From CBFGTV01 sp965652145 (GTDB taxonomy: Bacteria; Bacillota; Clostridia; Peptostreptococcales; Natronincolaceae): 64,000 nt of DNA. The notes beneath the pieces were generated by a model that was not told where the DNA came from, did not search any database, and saw only the letters and a program-made list of their open reading frames with translations. This document shows positions 1 to 8,647 of this stretch, one piece after another; positions within the stretch are counted from its first letter, which is position 1, and the number at the start of each line of letters is the position of its first letter. The DNA is taken from the NCBI GenBank assembly GCA_965652145.1, contig CBFGTV010000011.1, forward strand, positions 4,432-68,431. Direction: 5' to 3'. The translations under genes and the position numbers were made by a program.

Positions 1-801
1 GACTACCGTAGCAATTCTTAAAATACCATAGGCACCCACCTTCGTTAAAATTCCTGAAGATACGGCATTTACCGAAACAGGCGCCTCTCGATAGATTTTG
101 GGCAGCCAAAAATGAAAGGGTACCACCCCCGCCTTAATTCCGAAGCCCAATATAAACAGCATTCCGATGATATATTTAATGGGCCCCATTTGACTGAAAT
201 TCAATGCTAGATTGGTCCATTCATAGCTCTGGGTATAGGCTGAAAGCAATATAATTCCACTTAAGATACTTAATCCGCCAATAATGCCCATATAAAGGTA
301 AACGTTTCCCGCCTCAAGGGTACTCGTTCCCCGGTAATGAACCATCAGGGCATAGGTGCTGAAGGTCATCACCTCGAAAAATAGAAAAAAGCTTAATAGG
401 TCCCCTGCCATGAGGGTACCCAGGGTGGCCACGTAGGCAATAATAAAGCAGGAATAATAGACCCGTTCTCCTTGCCCCTTGATATCTTCAAGGCTATAGA
501 TGGCTGAAACCATAAAAATAATACCTGCAAAGACCATCAAAATATAGTTTAGCAAATCAATTTTAAAGAAAATTCCCTGACCAAAAATACTGGGGAAACG
601 GTAGACAATGGGCGCTTCAATTACCTGCCTATAGGTCAGCATAATTAAAACTGTGGTAAGGAAGATAAACCCATTTACCAGAACTCTTCTCAATAACCGG
701 TGATCGTTTCCTAACAAGGGTATTACCAGGGCATCCAGTAAACCAAAAACCACAACCAATGCAGGAAGCCATATCAAAACAACAATCTCAAGAATATTCA
801 T
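1..801 (-). CDS. Mrp/NuoL-family antiporter-like membrane subunit, partial (C-terminus beyond the window)
   Basis: The visible 267 codons encode the N-terminal part of a polytopic proton-conducting antiporter-like subunit (MrpD/NuoL/NuoN family, Proton_antipo_M). Seen: hydrophobic segments throughout, an acidic residue in the segment LSLFLFFEVMTFSTYAL (the conserved membrane Glu of the family) and GFGIKAGVVPFHFWLPK with the conserved Lys. The ATG at 801 follows GGAGGG at good spacing. It is clearly paralogous to the next three large subunits in the locus. A terminator (948-986) and a promoter (891-920) lie between it and the upstream gene, so it probably starts its own transcription unit. The stop codon lies outside the window. 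Confidence 0.9.
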   Translation of the reverse strand, partial: MNILEIVVLIWLPALVVVFGLLDALVIPLLGNDHRLLRRVLVNGFIFLTTVLIMLTYRQVIEAPIVYRFPSIFGQGIFFKIDLLNYILMVFAGIIFMVSAIYSLEDIKGQGERVYYSCFIIAYVATLGTLMAGDLLSFFLFFEVMTFSTYALMVHYRGTSTLEAGNVYLYMGIIGGLSILSGIILLSAYTQSYEWTNLALNFSQMGPIKYIIGMLFILGFGIKAGVVPFHFWLPKIYREAPVSVNAVSSGILTKVGAYGILRIATVV

Positions 802-890
802 TTTATTAACCCTCCTGTCAAATACTATCATCTAAATTCAAATAGATAAATTGATTATTAGAAAATAGCATTTTTTGAATAGGTTCTTTC

Positions 891-920
891 ATAATACATT
901 ATTTACCACTGTGCTGTCAA
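891..920 (-). promoter_or_regulatory. Sigma-A promoter for the leftmost antiporter subunit
   Basis: On the minus strand, TTGACA (915-920) is followed after 18 bases by TATTAT (891-896). It lies about 90 bases upstream of the ATG at 801 and just after the terminator of the preceding gene. Confidence 0.7.
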
Positions 921-947
921 TATTTTTGGCCTTTTACCGGGCCTGCC

Positions 948-986
948 GAAAAAATAAGCCCTGGAAAGGTAATACCTTCCCAGGGC
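948..986 (-). terminator. Rho-independent terminator after the 733-residue antiporter subunit
   Basis: A 13-base stem with one mismatch (958-970 pairs with 974-986, loop 971-973) is followed on the minus strand by TTATTTTTT. It sits 18 bases after the stop of the gene ending at 1004. Confidence 0.85.
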
Positions 987-1003
987 CCGTAATCAGCTAG
1001 AAC

Positions 1004-3205
1004 TTAACCAAATATTATTAATATCGCCAGAATTCCCGTTAAAATGATGGAATAAATTACTACATCACTCCGTATCAGGCTCATTTCATACCGATCTGTG
1101 AATATGCCAATGGTGGTAAGAAATCGATTGATGATTCCTTCTTTTTTTTGTGCTTCCGCCTCCTGTCGCTCGACAATGGCACAAAGGGCATCCCCCATTC
1201 CTTCAATGGCATCATGCTTTTCAATACCCTGTTCCTCTTTCTTAGCCATGACCTTACAGATAAACTGAAGTACCTTGTTAAGCGGATAAAACACAATATA
1301 TTCCACCTTAAGCCAATGGGGAAAGTGCAGATGAAATAAATGAAACCTGATTCCCAAATAGAAAATGACGGCCCCCAATAAATATACCCAGACCATTCCC
1401 ATCATGTCATGGGAATTGAAGAAGTTCATGTTAACTAAATACTTATCGATAAAGTGGGGATCGAAGGTGATGGATCTGGCAGCTGGAATAATAAATTTAT
1501 TCAACAGATAATCAGGCCTTAGGCCAACCCCTATAATTAGTAGGCCCAGTCCCCCCATGGCCATATCCATTGTACGGTAGCTTCCCTTCAGGTTTTTGTA
1601 TTTATCAGGCAGCTTACCCAGAAATACAAAGCCAAAAAGCTTAATAAAGGAGCAGACTGTTCCGGCACTGATGATGGTAAAGGCAGTTTCTGCATATTTA
1701 AAGGACCAATGACCATATTCATAGGCTTCAATAATGCCGTGGTGTAATATTGATTTACTGGCAAAGCCATTAAAACCGGGCATTCCTGTAATTCCCAGGG
1801 CAGCCACCAGGGTGACGGCTGCGGTGAAGGGCATGATTCGCCAAAAGCCCCCCAGTTTATACATATCCAGCTCATGGGTTTTCAAATAGATGACTCCGGC
1901 TACCATAAATAGCAGTGATTTAAATAGGGCATGGTTAATAATGTGATAAATACTGCCTGCAAAGCCCATAGCCCCCTTGTGGCCAAGATAAACAGCTACC
2001 CCTATTCCTAAAATAATATAGCCCATTTGGCTGACACTATGATAAGCCAGCATTTTTTTCATGTTGCTTTGCTGTAGGGCCAGGAATACTCCCAGGGCCA
2101 TGGTGATGATTCCCAACCAGATGACCACTGCCCCCAAAGATTTTGCAGGCCCCCATAAAAGATCTTGATAGCCTTCTATTTCAGTCTGCAATGGAAAGAA
2201 AAAGCTGGTGGTCACCCTTAAAATACCATAGGCACCTATTTTAATCATAATGCCCGACAGCAATGCACTGGCAGGAGTCGGTGCAACGGGGTGGGCCTTT
2301 GGTAGCCACACATGAACCGGGGCCATACCGGCCTTAATTCCGAAGCCAAAAATAAACAAACCGATAATAATATACTTCATAGCTCCCATTTGTTGAAATT
2401 TTGAAGCCAGCGGAACAAATTCCAGGGTATTGGTATTCAAGTATAGCAAAATCATTCCAAAGAGAATACTTAAACCTCCCAATACTCCCATATAAATGTA
2501 GTTGTTGCCCGCCTCTATGCATTCCTTATGCTCACAATGGGAAACCAGCATATAGGAGCTGAAGGTCATAATTTCAAAGAACAGAAACATGGTAAAGATA
2601 TCACCGGCCATAACGGTACCTAAAATAGCCCCATAGGTGATTGACATAAAAAAGTAAAAGCGATTTCGGTGATTCTCAAAAAGCATATAATCATGGGAAT
2701 AGATCATTACCAAAAGCCATAAGACCGAGGTAATGGTAATGACCGTAAAGCTGAGCATGTCAACCTTAAAATAAAGTCCAAAGCCCAAAACCTTTGGGAT
2801 ATGATAGGTTAAGGTGCCGGCCAGGGCCTGGGGATACATTGCCAATACCAACAGGAGGGTAATAAAGCTGGTGTTAACCACCGTAGCATCCCTTAAATTT
2901 TCTGATTTCATTCCCAAATAGGTTTCAATGGGGCCTCCTATCATGGGTATCAAAATGGTCAAAATTGGCAGGCCCTTATAGGTGGAAAGAAAATCGCCCA
3001 GTTTTTTAACTGAAGGGTACTGCTTCACCAGGGTTTGACCAATATCAGTGGTTGTCAGGGCCACAAAGGCGATAACCGCCAGCACTGCTGAAAAAAAGAC
3101 AACCATACTATCCAACGTAAATGAATTTAGTTTTCCACTTTGCTTTAGGGGTCTTTTGGCAATCTCCGGGGATAGGTGAGCCGAAAGCTCCTGTGAACTT
3201 TTCAT
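1004..3205 (-). CDS. Mrp/NuoL-family antiporter-like subunit, 733 residues with extended ends
   Basis: A large polytopic membrane subunit of the MrpA/MrpD/NuoL family. Seen: about 14-16 hydrophobic segments, the family motif around DIFTMFLFFEIMTFSSYML with its membrane Glu, and GFGIKAGMAPVHVWLPKAHP with the conserved Lys. The first ~35 residues are hydrophilic. A charged segment (about residues 640-700, rich in K and E) precedes a last hydrophobic helix, so it is longer than a normal MrpD (~500). GGAGG precedes the ATG. It is 37 bases from the preceding subunit gene and shares the N-terminal LGMKSE segment with it, so the two are duplicates. Predicted role: one cation/proton channel of a multi-subunit antiporter. 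Exact subunit equivalence is uncertain. Confidence 0.9.
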   Translation of the reverse strand: MKSSQELSAHLSPEIAKRPLKQSGKLNSFTLDSMVVFFSAVLAVIAFVALTTTDIGQTLVKQYPSVKKLGDFLSTYKGLPILTILIPMIGGPIETYLGMKSENLRDATVVNTSFITLLLVLAMYPQALAGTLTYHIPKVLGFGLYFKVDMLSFTVITITSVLWLLVMIYSHDYMLFENHRNRFYFFMSITYGAILGTVMAGDIFTMFLFFEIMTFSSYMLVSHCEHKECIEAGNNYIYMGVLGGLSILFGMILLYLNTNTLEFVPLASKFQQMGAMKYIIIGLFIFGFGIKAGMAPVHVWLPKAHPVAPTPASALLSGIMIKIGAYGILRVTTSFFFPLQTEIEGYQDLLWGPAKSLGAVVIWLGIITMALGVFLALQQSNMKKMLAYHSVSQMGYIILGIGVAVYLGHKGAMGFAGSIYHIINHALFKSLLFMVAGVIYLKTHELDMYKLGGFWRIMPFTAAVTLVAALGITGMPGFNGFASKSILHHGIIEAYEYGHWSFKYAETAFTIISAGTVCSFIKLFGFVFLGKLPDKYKNLKGSYRTMDMAMGGLGLLIIGVGLRPDYLLNKFIIPAARSITFDPHFIDKYLVNMNFFNSHDMMGMVWVYLLGAVIFYLGIRFHLFHLHFPHWLKVEYIVFYPLNKVLQFICKVMAKKEEQGIEKHDAIEGMGDALCAIVERQEAEAQKKEGIINRFLTTIGIFTDRYEMSLIRSDVVIYSIILTGILAILIIFG

Positions 3206-3242
3206 GTTTTAATCTCCTCCATTGATTTTCTAGGCCGTGTCC

Positions 3243-4898
3243 TTAGAAAAGGGTTATTGCTCGTTCAATAAAGCCCATTAACCATTGGGGAAAGAACCCC
3301 AATACGACACATCCTGTGGCTAATAAAACCATGGGTGCCAGCATTGTTTTTGGAACCTGGTCGATGGTAAGAACATTTTTACGGCTATTATTTTCTTTTA
3401 AGAAGGCTGTAATAATAATTGGCAAATAGTAGATGGCATTTAAAAAGCTACTGATCATGATCATGATAACAAATATAGGCTTACCGGCTGAAAGGGCTGC
3501 CATACTTAAATACCATTTACTCATAAACCCGTTTAATCCTGGAATACCAATCATTGAAAAAGCTGCAACGGAAAACACTCCCATGGTGATGGGCATTTCA
3601 TAGCCTATTCCCTGGAATTCCTTCACATTTCTTTTTCCTTTTTGATAGATAATTGCCCCTGCACAAAAGAACAGGGCTCCCTTCATTAAAGCATGGGTTA
3701 TCATATGAAACAGGGCTGCCTGATAGCCCATTTGATTGGCCAGGCCAATTCCCAATAATATATAGCCCACCTGGGCAACACTGGAATAAGCCAGCATTTT
3801 TTTAATATCCTTTTGACCGATGGCTAAAATAGAGCCCATAATCATGCTTATGGTGGCTAAAAGGGTCAATAGCCAGGGCAAACCACTCTCATTCATTACT
3901 TGTGGGCCTAATATCCTGATTAATATTTTCATCAAAGAAAACAAGTACACCTTTAAAACAATTCCAGACAAAATTGCACTGGAGGGAGTTGGCGCACTGG
4001 AATGGGCCTCCGGCAACCAAAAATGCAGCGGGAATATAGCCGCCTTAACACCAATTCCCAGGAGCATAAAGGCCATAGCGGCCAGCGCCGCCGTCTGATT
4101 GGCCTGCCATAGGGTACTGACCCCTTCTCCCATTTCTGCGATCTTAAAGGTACCTGTATGATAATACAGGAGGCTCATACTAAATAGAATGCTTAGCCCC
4201 CCGGTAACCCCCAGGTAAATATAACGATTTCCTGCCCTTAGGGCGCTGTTGGACTGGTTATGGGCCACAAGGAAATAACAGCTTAGGTACATGACCTCAA
4301 AGAATAAAAACATGGTCAATAAATCCTCTGCCATAAGGGCCCCAATTACACCACCAAAGGTAATGGACATCCAAAAATAAAAGCGGCTTCGATGCTGTTC
4401 CTCTTCAAACATATAGTTGTGGGCATAGATTGAAGCCAGAAGCCATAGGACCGAGGCTGCCAACAGCAGCATCCAAACCAGGAAATCAATCCTGAAATTT
4501 AGCCCGAAGCCAAGTATTTTCGGCATTTGTATCAAAAGGGTTTCTTTCATTACATCGGAATATAAAAATAATACCAGCAGCAGGGTGATAAAGGTCATGT
4601 TAACCATGATAATATCACGGTAATCCTCTGATTTCATTCCCAAATAGGCCGATAATGGAGCTGAAATGAAGGGAAGCAGCAAAATAATCATAGGGAGCTT
4701 TGGATTGTGTAGTATTTCGGTAAAAATATACCTGCCCAGACTGGTATGAAGAAGTAAATATTGCACTGTTAATAAAATAAATACAATTAAGATGATCAAG
4801 GTATTAACAGAAAAAAAATCCATTTTATGATGACTCAGAGGGCTATTTATTCCCTTTTCCTCACCTTCAGGACTGATTATTAAATCACCATTCTTCAT
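3243..4898 (-). CDS. Mrp/NuoL-family antiporter-like subunit, 551 residues
   Basis: A polytopic membrane protein of the MrpD/NuoN family, about 50 residues longer at the N-terminus than ordinary MrpD because of a hydrophilic start and an extra helix. Seen: LLTMFLFFEVMYLSCYFLV (conserved Glu), GIGVKAAIFPLHFWLPEAHS (conserved Lys) and KKMLAYSSVAQVGYILLG. The core strongly resembles the MrpD gene just upstream (5223-6719). An AAAGGAGGAATAAAATG start supports 4898. A 324-base gap with its own promoter and a hairpin separates it from that gene, so it probably begins a second unit together with the 733-residue subunit. Expected in the cytoplasmic membrane as an ion-translocating subunit. Confidence 0.9.
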   Translation of the reverse strand: MKNGDLIISPEGEEKGINSPLSHHKMDFFSVNTLIILIVFILLTVQYLLLHTSLGRYIFTEILHNPKLPMIILLLPFISAPLSAYLGMKSEDYRDIIMVNMTFITLLLVLFLYSDVMKETLLIQMPKILGFGLNFRIDFLVWMLLLAASVLWLLASIYAHNYMFEEEQHRSRFYFWMSITFGGVIGALMAEDLLTMFLFFEVMYLSCYFLVAHNQSNSALRAGNRYIYLGVTGGLSILFSMSLLYYHTGTFKIAEMGEGVSTLWQANQTAALAAMAFMLLGIGVKAAIFPLHFWLPEAHSSAPTPSSAILSGIVLKVYLFSLMKILIRILGPQVMNESGLPWLLTLLATISMIMGSILAIGQKDIKKMLAYSSVAQVGYILLGIGLANQMGYQAALFHMITHALMKGALFFCAGAIIYQKGKRNVKEFQGIGYEMPITMGVFSVAAFSMIGIPGLNGFMSKWYLSMAALSAGKPIFVIMIMISSFLNAIYYLPIIITAFLKENNSRKNVLTIDQVPKTMLAPMVLLATGCVVLGFFPQWLMGFIERAITLF

Positions 4899-5058
4899 TT
4901 TATTCCTCCTTTACTTTAAAATTAACGCATCGACTAAGTATAAAGGTCTTTTTATCTAAAGGTTAATTATTTAGGTAAGTATGGTTTAATAGGAGGGGTT
5001 TTGAGGAATTTTAACATTCATATCGTTATAACTTTAACATTTTATTCCTCTTACTCCT

Positions 5059-5087
5059 ATTCTACTCTTCTTCCCTTTAATTTGCAA
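5059..5087 (-). promoter_or_regulatory. Internal sigma-A promoter of the antiporter locus
   Basis: TTGCAA (5082-5087), a 17-base spacer and TAGAAT (5059-5064) on the minus strand, upstream of the 551- and 733-residue subunits. The predicted transcript has a leader of about 150 bases. Confidence 0.6.
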
Positions 5088-5141
5088 TACATTTAGGGTA
5101 TCTTTTTAGTTATTTTTAATCAATAATTGTTCTCACACTAA

Positions 5142-5167
5142 GGCACCCTTTCCTTTGAAAAGGTGCC
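5142..5167 (-). terminator. Hairpin after mnhD, possible weak terminator
   Basis: GGCACC (5142-5147) pairs with GGTGCC (5162-5167), and the pairing continues inward to an 11-base stem with one mismatch. No clear T-run follows, so termination would be weak; a processing or stability hairpin is the alternative. Confidence 0.45.
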
Positions 5168-5222
5168 GGTGGATCACAATGTATTTAGTTCACCAAAAAT
5201 CTTCAAAACGCTGGATGAAAAG

Positions 5223-6719
5223 TTAAAAACCTGATGTTAAAAAGGTTGGAACGGCTTTTTGAATAAAATTCATTACCAGGTCTGGTAAAAATCCCATGAC
5301 AATACATGCCAGACCAATGCAAACCATGGGCAGGAGCATTCTTTTGGGTATGTCCTCCACCACCATTACATTTTTACGATCCTTGCTTTCCTTTAAGAAG
5401 GCAGAAATAATAATGGGCAAATAATAAAAGGAATTCAAAAGACTGCTCAGCAGGATAATAATTAAGTATATTGGTTTTCCCGCCTCTAATACAGCAAAGC
5501 TTAAATAGATTTTACTCATGAATCCATTGACTCCCGGAATTCCAATCATTCCAAAGGCTGCAATGGTAAAAACCCCCATGGTAATGGGCATTTCATAGCC
5601 AATTCCGTCAAAGTCTCGAATATCTCTTTTGCCCTTTTTATAGATTATGGCCCCGGCACTTAAAAAGAGAGCTGATTTCATCAGACCGTGGGATATTACA
5701 TGGAACAGGGCAGCAGATAAGCCCTGAACCGTTCCAAGGCCCAATCCCAGGAATATGTACCCGATCTGCGCTACACTGGAATAAGCCAGCATCCGCTTAA
5801 TATCCTTCTGTCCAATGGCAAAAATGGAGCCCATAATCATACCCATGGCTGCAAAATACGTAATGTAGGTGGGAATATCGAGGGCAGTAATAATATTGAT
5901 TCCCAGAACCCTAAAGAGTATTTTAATAATTGTAAACACATAGACCTTCACCACTACCCCCGAAAGCAATGCACTGGAAGGGGTCGGCGCATTGGAGTGG
6001 GCATCGGGCAACCAGATATGCAAGGGAAATACCGCCGCCTTGATGGCCATACCCGTCAGCATAAAGCCAATAGCAACCAAAATATTGGTAGGATATAGCT
6101 GCCACACTTCACCAATGGCTTTAGATGCCTCTATCATATTCAAATGGCCTGTGACCATATACAATAGAGCGATTCCCAATAAAACCGAAAGGGAGCCGAT
6201 GGTGTTCAGCATCAGATAACGAAACGAAGCCAGGTAATTTTCTTTCTTTCGTTTTATAGATATAATGCTGCAGGAGGTAAGGGAAAGTATCTCCATAAAT
6301 ACGTACATATTAAACAAATCGTTGGTAAGGGTAATACCTACCATGGAAAACAGCAAAACAAAAATTAATGTATAATAGCTTCCGAACTGCCCTGGATCAA
6401 TTTCATGTTCAATATCCTTTAAGGAATAAATCAGTATTAAAAATGAAATGGAAACAATAAACAGAACCATAAAGGCTGAAAATTCGTCTATAATAAATTC
6501 AATCCCGATTTTAGGGCTCCAGTTTCCAAAGTGATAAACAAAGGCACCTCTTTGATAAACTCGATGCAGGGTGGCGACAGAAAGGGCCCAGACCATTGAC
6601 AGCGAAGTCATAATCATTAATTTTAGTTTTGAAAAGCCCTTTTGACCCAGTAGGGGAATGATCACAGCAGTAGAAAGTAAAAGGAGTAAAATTAGTACAG
6701 GATAATGTTGGCTATACAT
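5223..6719 (-). CDS. mnhD: Mrp antiporter subunit D (MnhD/MbhH type)
   Basis: A 498-residue polytopic membrane protein, the usual length for MrpD. Seen: LFNMYVFMEILSLTSC (membrane Glu), GMAIKAAVFPLHIWLPDAHS (conserved Lys) and KRMLAYSSVAQIGYIFLG. It is expected to form a proton/cation path in the Mrp complex. The ATG at 6719 is preferred to a GTG at 6731 because the AAGGAG ribosome site abuts the GTG. It overlaps the end of mnhC by 8 bases, as is usual in these operons. It is the last gene of the first transcription unit and is followed by a hairpin. Confidence 0.93.
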   Translation of the reverse strand: MYSQHYPVLILLLLLSTAVIIPLLGQKGFSKLKLMIMTSLSMVWALSVATLHRVYQRGAFVYHFGNWSPKIGIEFIIDEFSAFMVLFIVSISFLILIYSLKDIEHEIDPGQFGSYYTLIFVLLFSMVGITLTNDLFNMYVFMEILSLTSCSIISIKRKKENYLASFRYLMLNTIGSLSVLLGIALLYMVTGHLNMIEASKAIGEVWQLYPTNILVAIGFMLTGMAIKAAVFPLHIWLPDAHSNAPTPSSALLSGVVVKVYVFTIIKILFRVLGINIITALDIPTYITYFAAMGMIMGSIFAIGQKDIKRMLAYSSVAQIGYIFLGLGLGTVQGLSAALFHVISHGLMKSALFLSAGAIIYKKGKRDIRDFDGIGYEMPITMGVFTIAAFGMIGIPGVNGFMSKIYLSFAVLEAGKPIYLIIILLSSLLNSFYYLPIIISAFLKESKDRKNVMVVEDIPKRMLLPMVCIGLACIVMGFLPDLVMNFIQKAVPTFLTSGF

Positions 6720-7092
6720 TGGTCTTTTCACTCCTTATTTCCATTATTTCATCGATATCCATGGTACCATAGGCCTTATATAGCTTCATAATCAAGCTCA
6801 AGGAATAGGCTGTAATACTGACGGCAACAACAATTCCTGTTAATATTAGGGCCGAGGGCAGTGGATTTACATAGGTAGCCTGCCCTGTAGTCATCAGCTT
6901 AATGGGGGATCTCCCACCGTGAACATAGCCAATTGATACAAAAAATAAAAAGATTGAGGTCTCCATAATGTTAATCCCAATTACTTTTTTCAACAGGTTA
7001 GAATGGGTTAAAACAGTATAAAGTCCGATAACAAACAGGGCCACAGCCGCAACATAATTGATATGATCTATTATTGAATTTAATAATTCCAC
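6712..7092 (-). CDS. mnhC: Mrp antiporter subunit C (NuoK-like)
   Basis: A 126-residue protein with three predicted helices, homologous to NuoK/MrpC. The GTG start at 7092 follows GGAGGATTAAAG, whose TAA is the mnhB stop, so translation is coupled. Seen: the segment PLPSALILTGIVVAVSITAY, highly typical of MrpC, and a short charged tail. It sits in canonical order between B and D and is expected to be part of the membrane complex. Confidence 0.93.
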   Translation of the reverse strand: MELLNSIIDHINYVAAVALFVIGLYTVLTHSNLLKKVIGINIMETSIFLFFVSIGYVHGGRSPIKLMTTGQATYVNPLPSALILTGIVVAVSITAYSLSLIMKLYKAYGTMDIDEIMEIRSEKTNV

Positions 7093-7094
7093 CT

Positions 7095-7517
7095 TTAATC
7101 CTCCTCAATAATAGTATGGAATAGCGTGATCATGGTACTGGCCACCTTTATTCCTATTGCAATGGTCAACAGAGGAATCATTCCTGCACTTATCAGGTTT
7201 CCTGGTAAGCCCATAAAAAAACCGGCTCCCCTATTGGTAAGAAAAGCACCACCTAAAACAATTCCCAACAGTCCAATTAAGATATACCATAGTATTCCGC
7301 TAGATTCCACAATGGCTGATGTTTTATGGGAGACCTTTTTCGTAGCCCTCTTCAGTCCAAAGGACAGGGTAAATAAAATCATACTGGCCCCTAAAACAGC
7401 ACCACCGGAAAATCCACCGCCGGGAGAAATATGTCCATGTAGAATAATAAAAATACCGTAAATCTGTATAAAGGGTATAATCAGCCTTGTAATGGTTTTA
7501 ACTATTATATCATCCAT
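7095..7517 (-). CDS. mnhB: Mrp antiporter subunit B (MbhF type)
   Basis: A 140-residue membrane protein with four predicted helices. Seen: the diagnostic MrpB motif HGHISPGGGFSGGAVLGAS near residues 28-46. It overlaps the upstream small subunit by 8 bases (ATGGATGA type) and ends two bases before the mnhC start, so the genes form one operon. Known for the family: MnhB/MbhF subunits are structural parts of Mrp antiporters and Mrp-derived hydrogenases. Confidence 0.93.
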   Translation of the reverse strand: MDDIIVKTITRLIIPFIQIYGIFIILHGHISPGGGFSGGAVLGASMILFTLSFGLKRATKKVSHKTSAIVESSGILWYILIGLLGIVLGGAFLTNRGAGFFMGLPGNLISAGMIPLLTIAIGIKVASTMITLFHTIIEED

Positions 7518-7809
7518 GATGCTTTTCCCCCTTGTTCTTATGATTAATCTGAAGTACCGAAATCACCGCAGCAATACCCGTAAAGAGGACTGTTGTTTCC
7601 CCCAAGGTATCGAAGGCCCTATAATCTGTAATGACAGCGGCAATAACATTGGGGGCACTGGTATCCTCCAGGGTATGATCTATATAGTAGTGAGTAACCT
7701 CATTGTAGGAGGGGTTTTCAACACTTCCAAGGGATGGCATTTTTAAAATACTGGAAACCAACAAGAGGAATAAACCTGTTAAAACAAAAATAAATAGCAG
7801 CTTTTTCAT
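7510..7809 (-). CDS. Mrp/Mbh small membrane subunit, MbhE-like
   Basis: A 99-residue protein. The start at 7809 was chosen because its ATG overlaps the upstream stop as ATGA and follows GGAG; longer upstream frames lie inside the preceding gene. Seen: an N-terminal helix, then a hydrophilic loop with NVIAAVITDYRAFDTLGE, then a second helix. That motif is typical of the region equivalent to the C-terminus of MrpA or N-terminus of MrpB, which is a free-standing subunit (MbhE) in Mbh-type complexes. Confidence 0.8.
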   Translation of the reverse strand: MKKLLFIFVLTGLFLLLVSSILKMPSLGSVENPSYNEVTHYYIDHTLEDTSAPNVIAAVITDYRAFDTLGETTVLFTGIAAVISVLQINHKNKGEKHHG

Positions 7810-8045
7810 TTCTCCATCCTCCTTGTTCGGCTGATTACTCCAATAAATAAAATAGTAGTCACCCCGGCCCCAATGGCGGCCTCGGTCAAAGCAATATCCG
7901 GCGCCTGCATCAGCAGCCATAGTACTGCCATAATCAAGCTATAGGCAGCAAAAATAATGACCGCCCCTAACAGATCCTTGGTCCTTTCTACAGCTATGGC
8001 ACAGACAATTAAAAAAATAACTAGTATTACATTTAAAACGGCCAT
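7806..8045 (-). CDS. Mrp/Mbh small membrane subunit, MbhD-like (DUF4040)
   Basis: A 79-residue membrane protein. The ATG at 8045 follows AAGGTGG; a longer frame beginning at 8096 lacks such a site and overlaps mnhG. Seen: helix 1 from about residue 3, then QAPDIALTEAAIGAG, the signature of the MrpA C-terminal domain (DUF4040), which is a separate subunit (MbhD) in archaeal and some clostridial complexes. So part of MrpA is split off here. Confidence 0.85.
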   Translation of the reverse strand: MAVLNVILVIFLIVCAIAVERTKDLLGAVIIFAAYSLIMAVLWLLMQAPDIALTEAAIGAGVTTILFIGVISRTRRMEK

Positions 8046-8071
8046 CAAAATCCACCTTCTTTCAAAATGAA

Positions 8072-8365
8072 TTATTGGGTATTTTCGTTTCTCCATTGGG
8101 CCTTAGCAATGATATGGGCAGCAGTGGGGTTGGTAATCCAAATGAAAACGATTACCATAATTAACTTTAAGCTGATTACACTAAAGCCCCGGGATATAAT
8201 TAAGGCTAACAGCAACAGTCCTGCCCCCAGTGTGTCACATTTGGTGGTGGCGTGCATACGACAGAAAACATCGGGCATTCTGATTAAACCTACAGTTCCC
8301 ACAAGAAAAAAGAAGGCACCCCCAATGATTAGTAAAATCACCAGTGTATTTATTATCAATTCCAT
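8072..8365 (-). CDS. mnhG: Mrp antiporter subunit G
   Basis: A 97-residue protein with three predicted helices. Seen: GTVGLIRMPDVFCRMHATTK, the hallmark of the MnhG/PhaG family. The ATG at 8365 lies 8 bases after AAGGAG and is preferred to a GTG at 8374. It is seven codons further from mnhF than the other overlaps in the operon, but is still in the same unit. Role: a small structural subunit of the Mrp complex. Confidence 0.93.
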   Translation of the reverse strand: MELIINTLVILLIIGGAFFFLVGTVGLIRMPDVFCRMHATTKCDTLGAGLLLLALIISRGFSVISLKLIMVIVFIWITNPTAAHIIAKAQWRNENTQ

Positions 8366-8377
8366 TCCCTTCACTCC

Positions 8378-8647
8378 TTAAAGCAATTTGCCTTTTTCCA
8401 TATATTTAGATACACAAACCGTTGCTATAAAGCCCATCATGGCATAAACCAGGGCTACATCCACAAAAGCATCCTGTCTGGTCAACAGGGCCAGAACTGT
8501 AATCAATACCGTAACCTTGGTGGATATGACATTAATGGCTACAACACGGTCGGCTGGAGTGGGGCCCACATAGGCTCGGTAAAGGCTGATAAAGGTTAAT
8601 AGTGCTAAAAAAATTGAAACCAGTAAAAATGCTTGCTCGATCATCAT
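8378..8647 (-). CDS. mnhF: Mrp antiporter subunit F
   Basis: An 89-residue protein with three helices. Seen: RAYVGPTPADRVVAINVIST, the diagnostic MnhF motif. Its start overlaps the mnhE stop as TAATG, with GGAGGAG inside the end of mnhE as ribosome site. A second ATG follows immediately, so the exact start could be 8644. Confidence 0.93.
   Translation of the reverse strand: MMIEQAFLLVSIFLALLTFISLYRAYVGPTPADRVVAINVISTKVTVLITVLALLTRQDAFVDVALVYAMMGFIATVCVSKYMEKGKLL

Larger units (their letters stand above)
4899..5222 (-). other. 324-base intergenic region inside the antiporter locus
   Basis: It holds, in minus-strand order, a GC-rich hairpin (5142-5167), a promoter (5059-5087) and a roughly 150-base untranslated leader. 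No coding frame with a ribosome site was seen, and no known riboswitch class could be matched by eye. Confidence 0.7.

Noticed and set aside
4899..5058. Possible Na+ or pH riboswitch in the antiporter leader
   Set aside because: No consensus of a known class could be matched by eye; kept only as a place to test.
7126..7461. A 111-codon plus-strand frame opposite mnhB
   Set aside because: Shadow of a conserved membrane subunit; no ribosome site.
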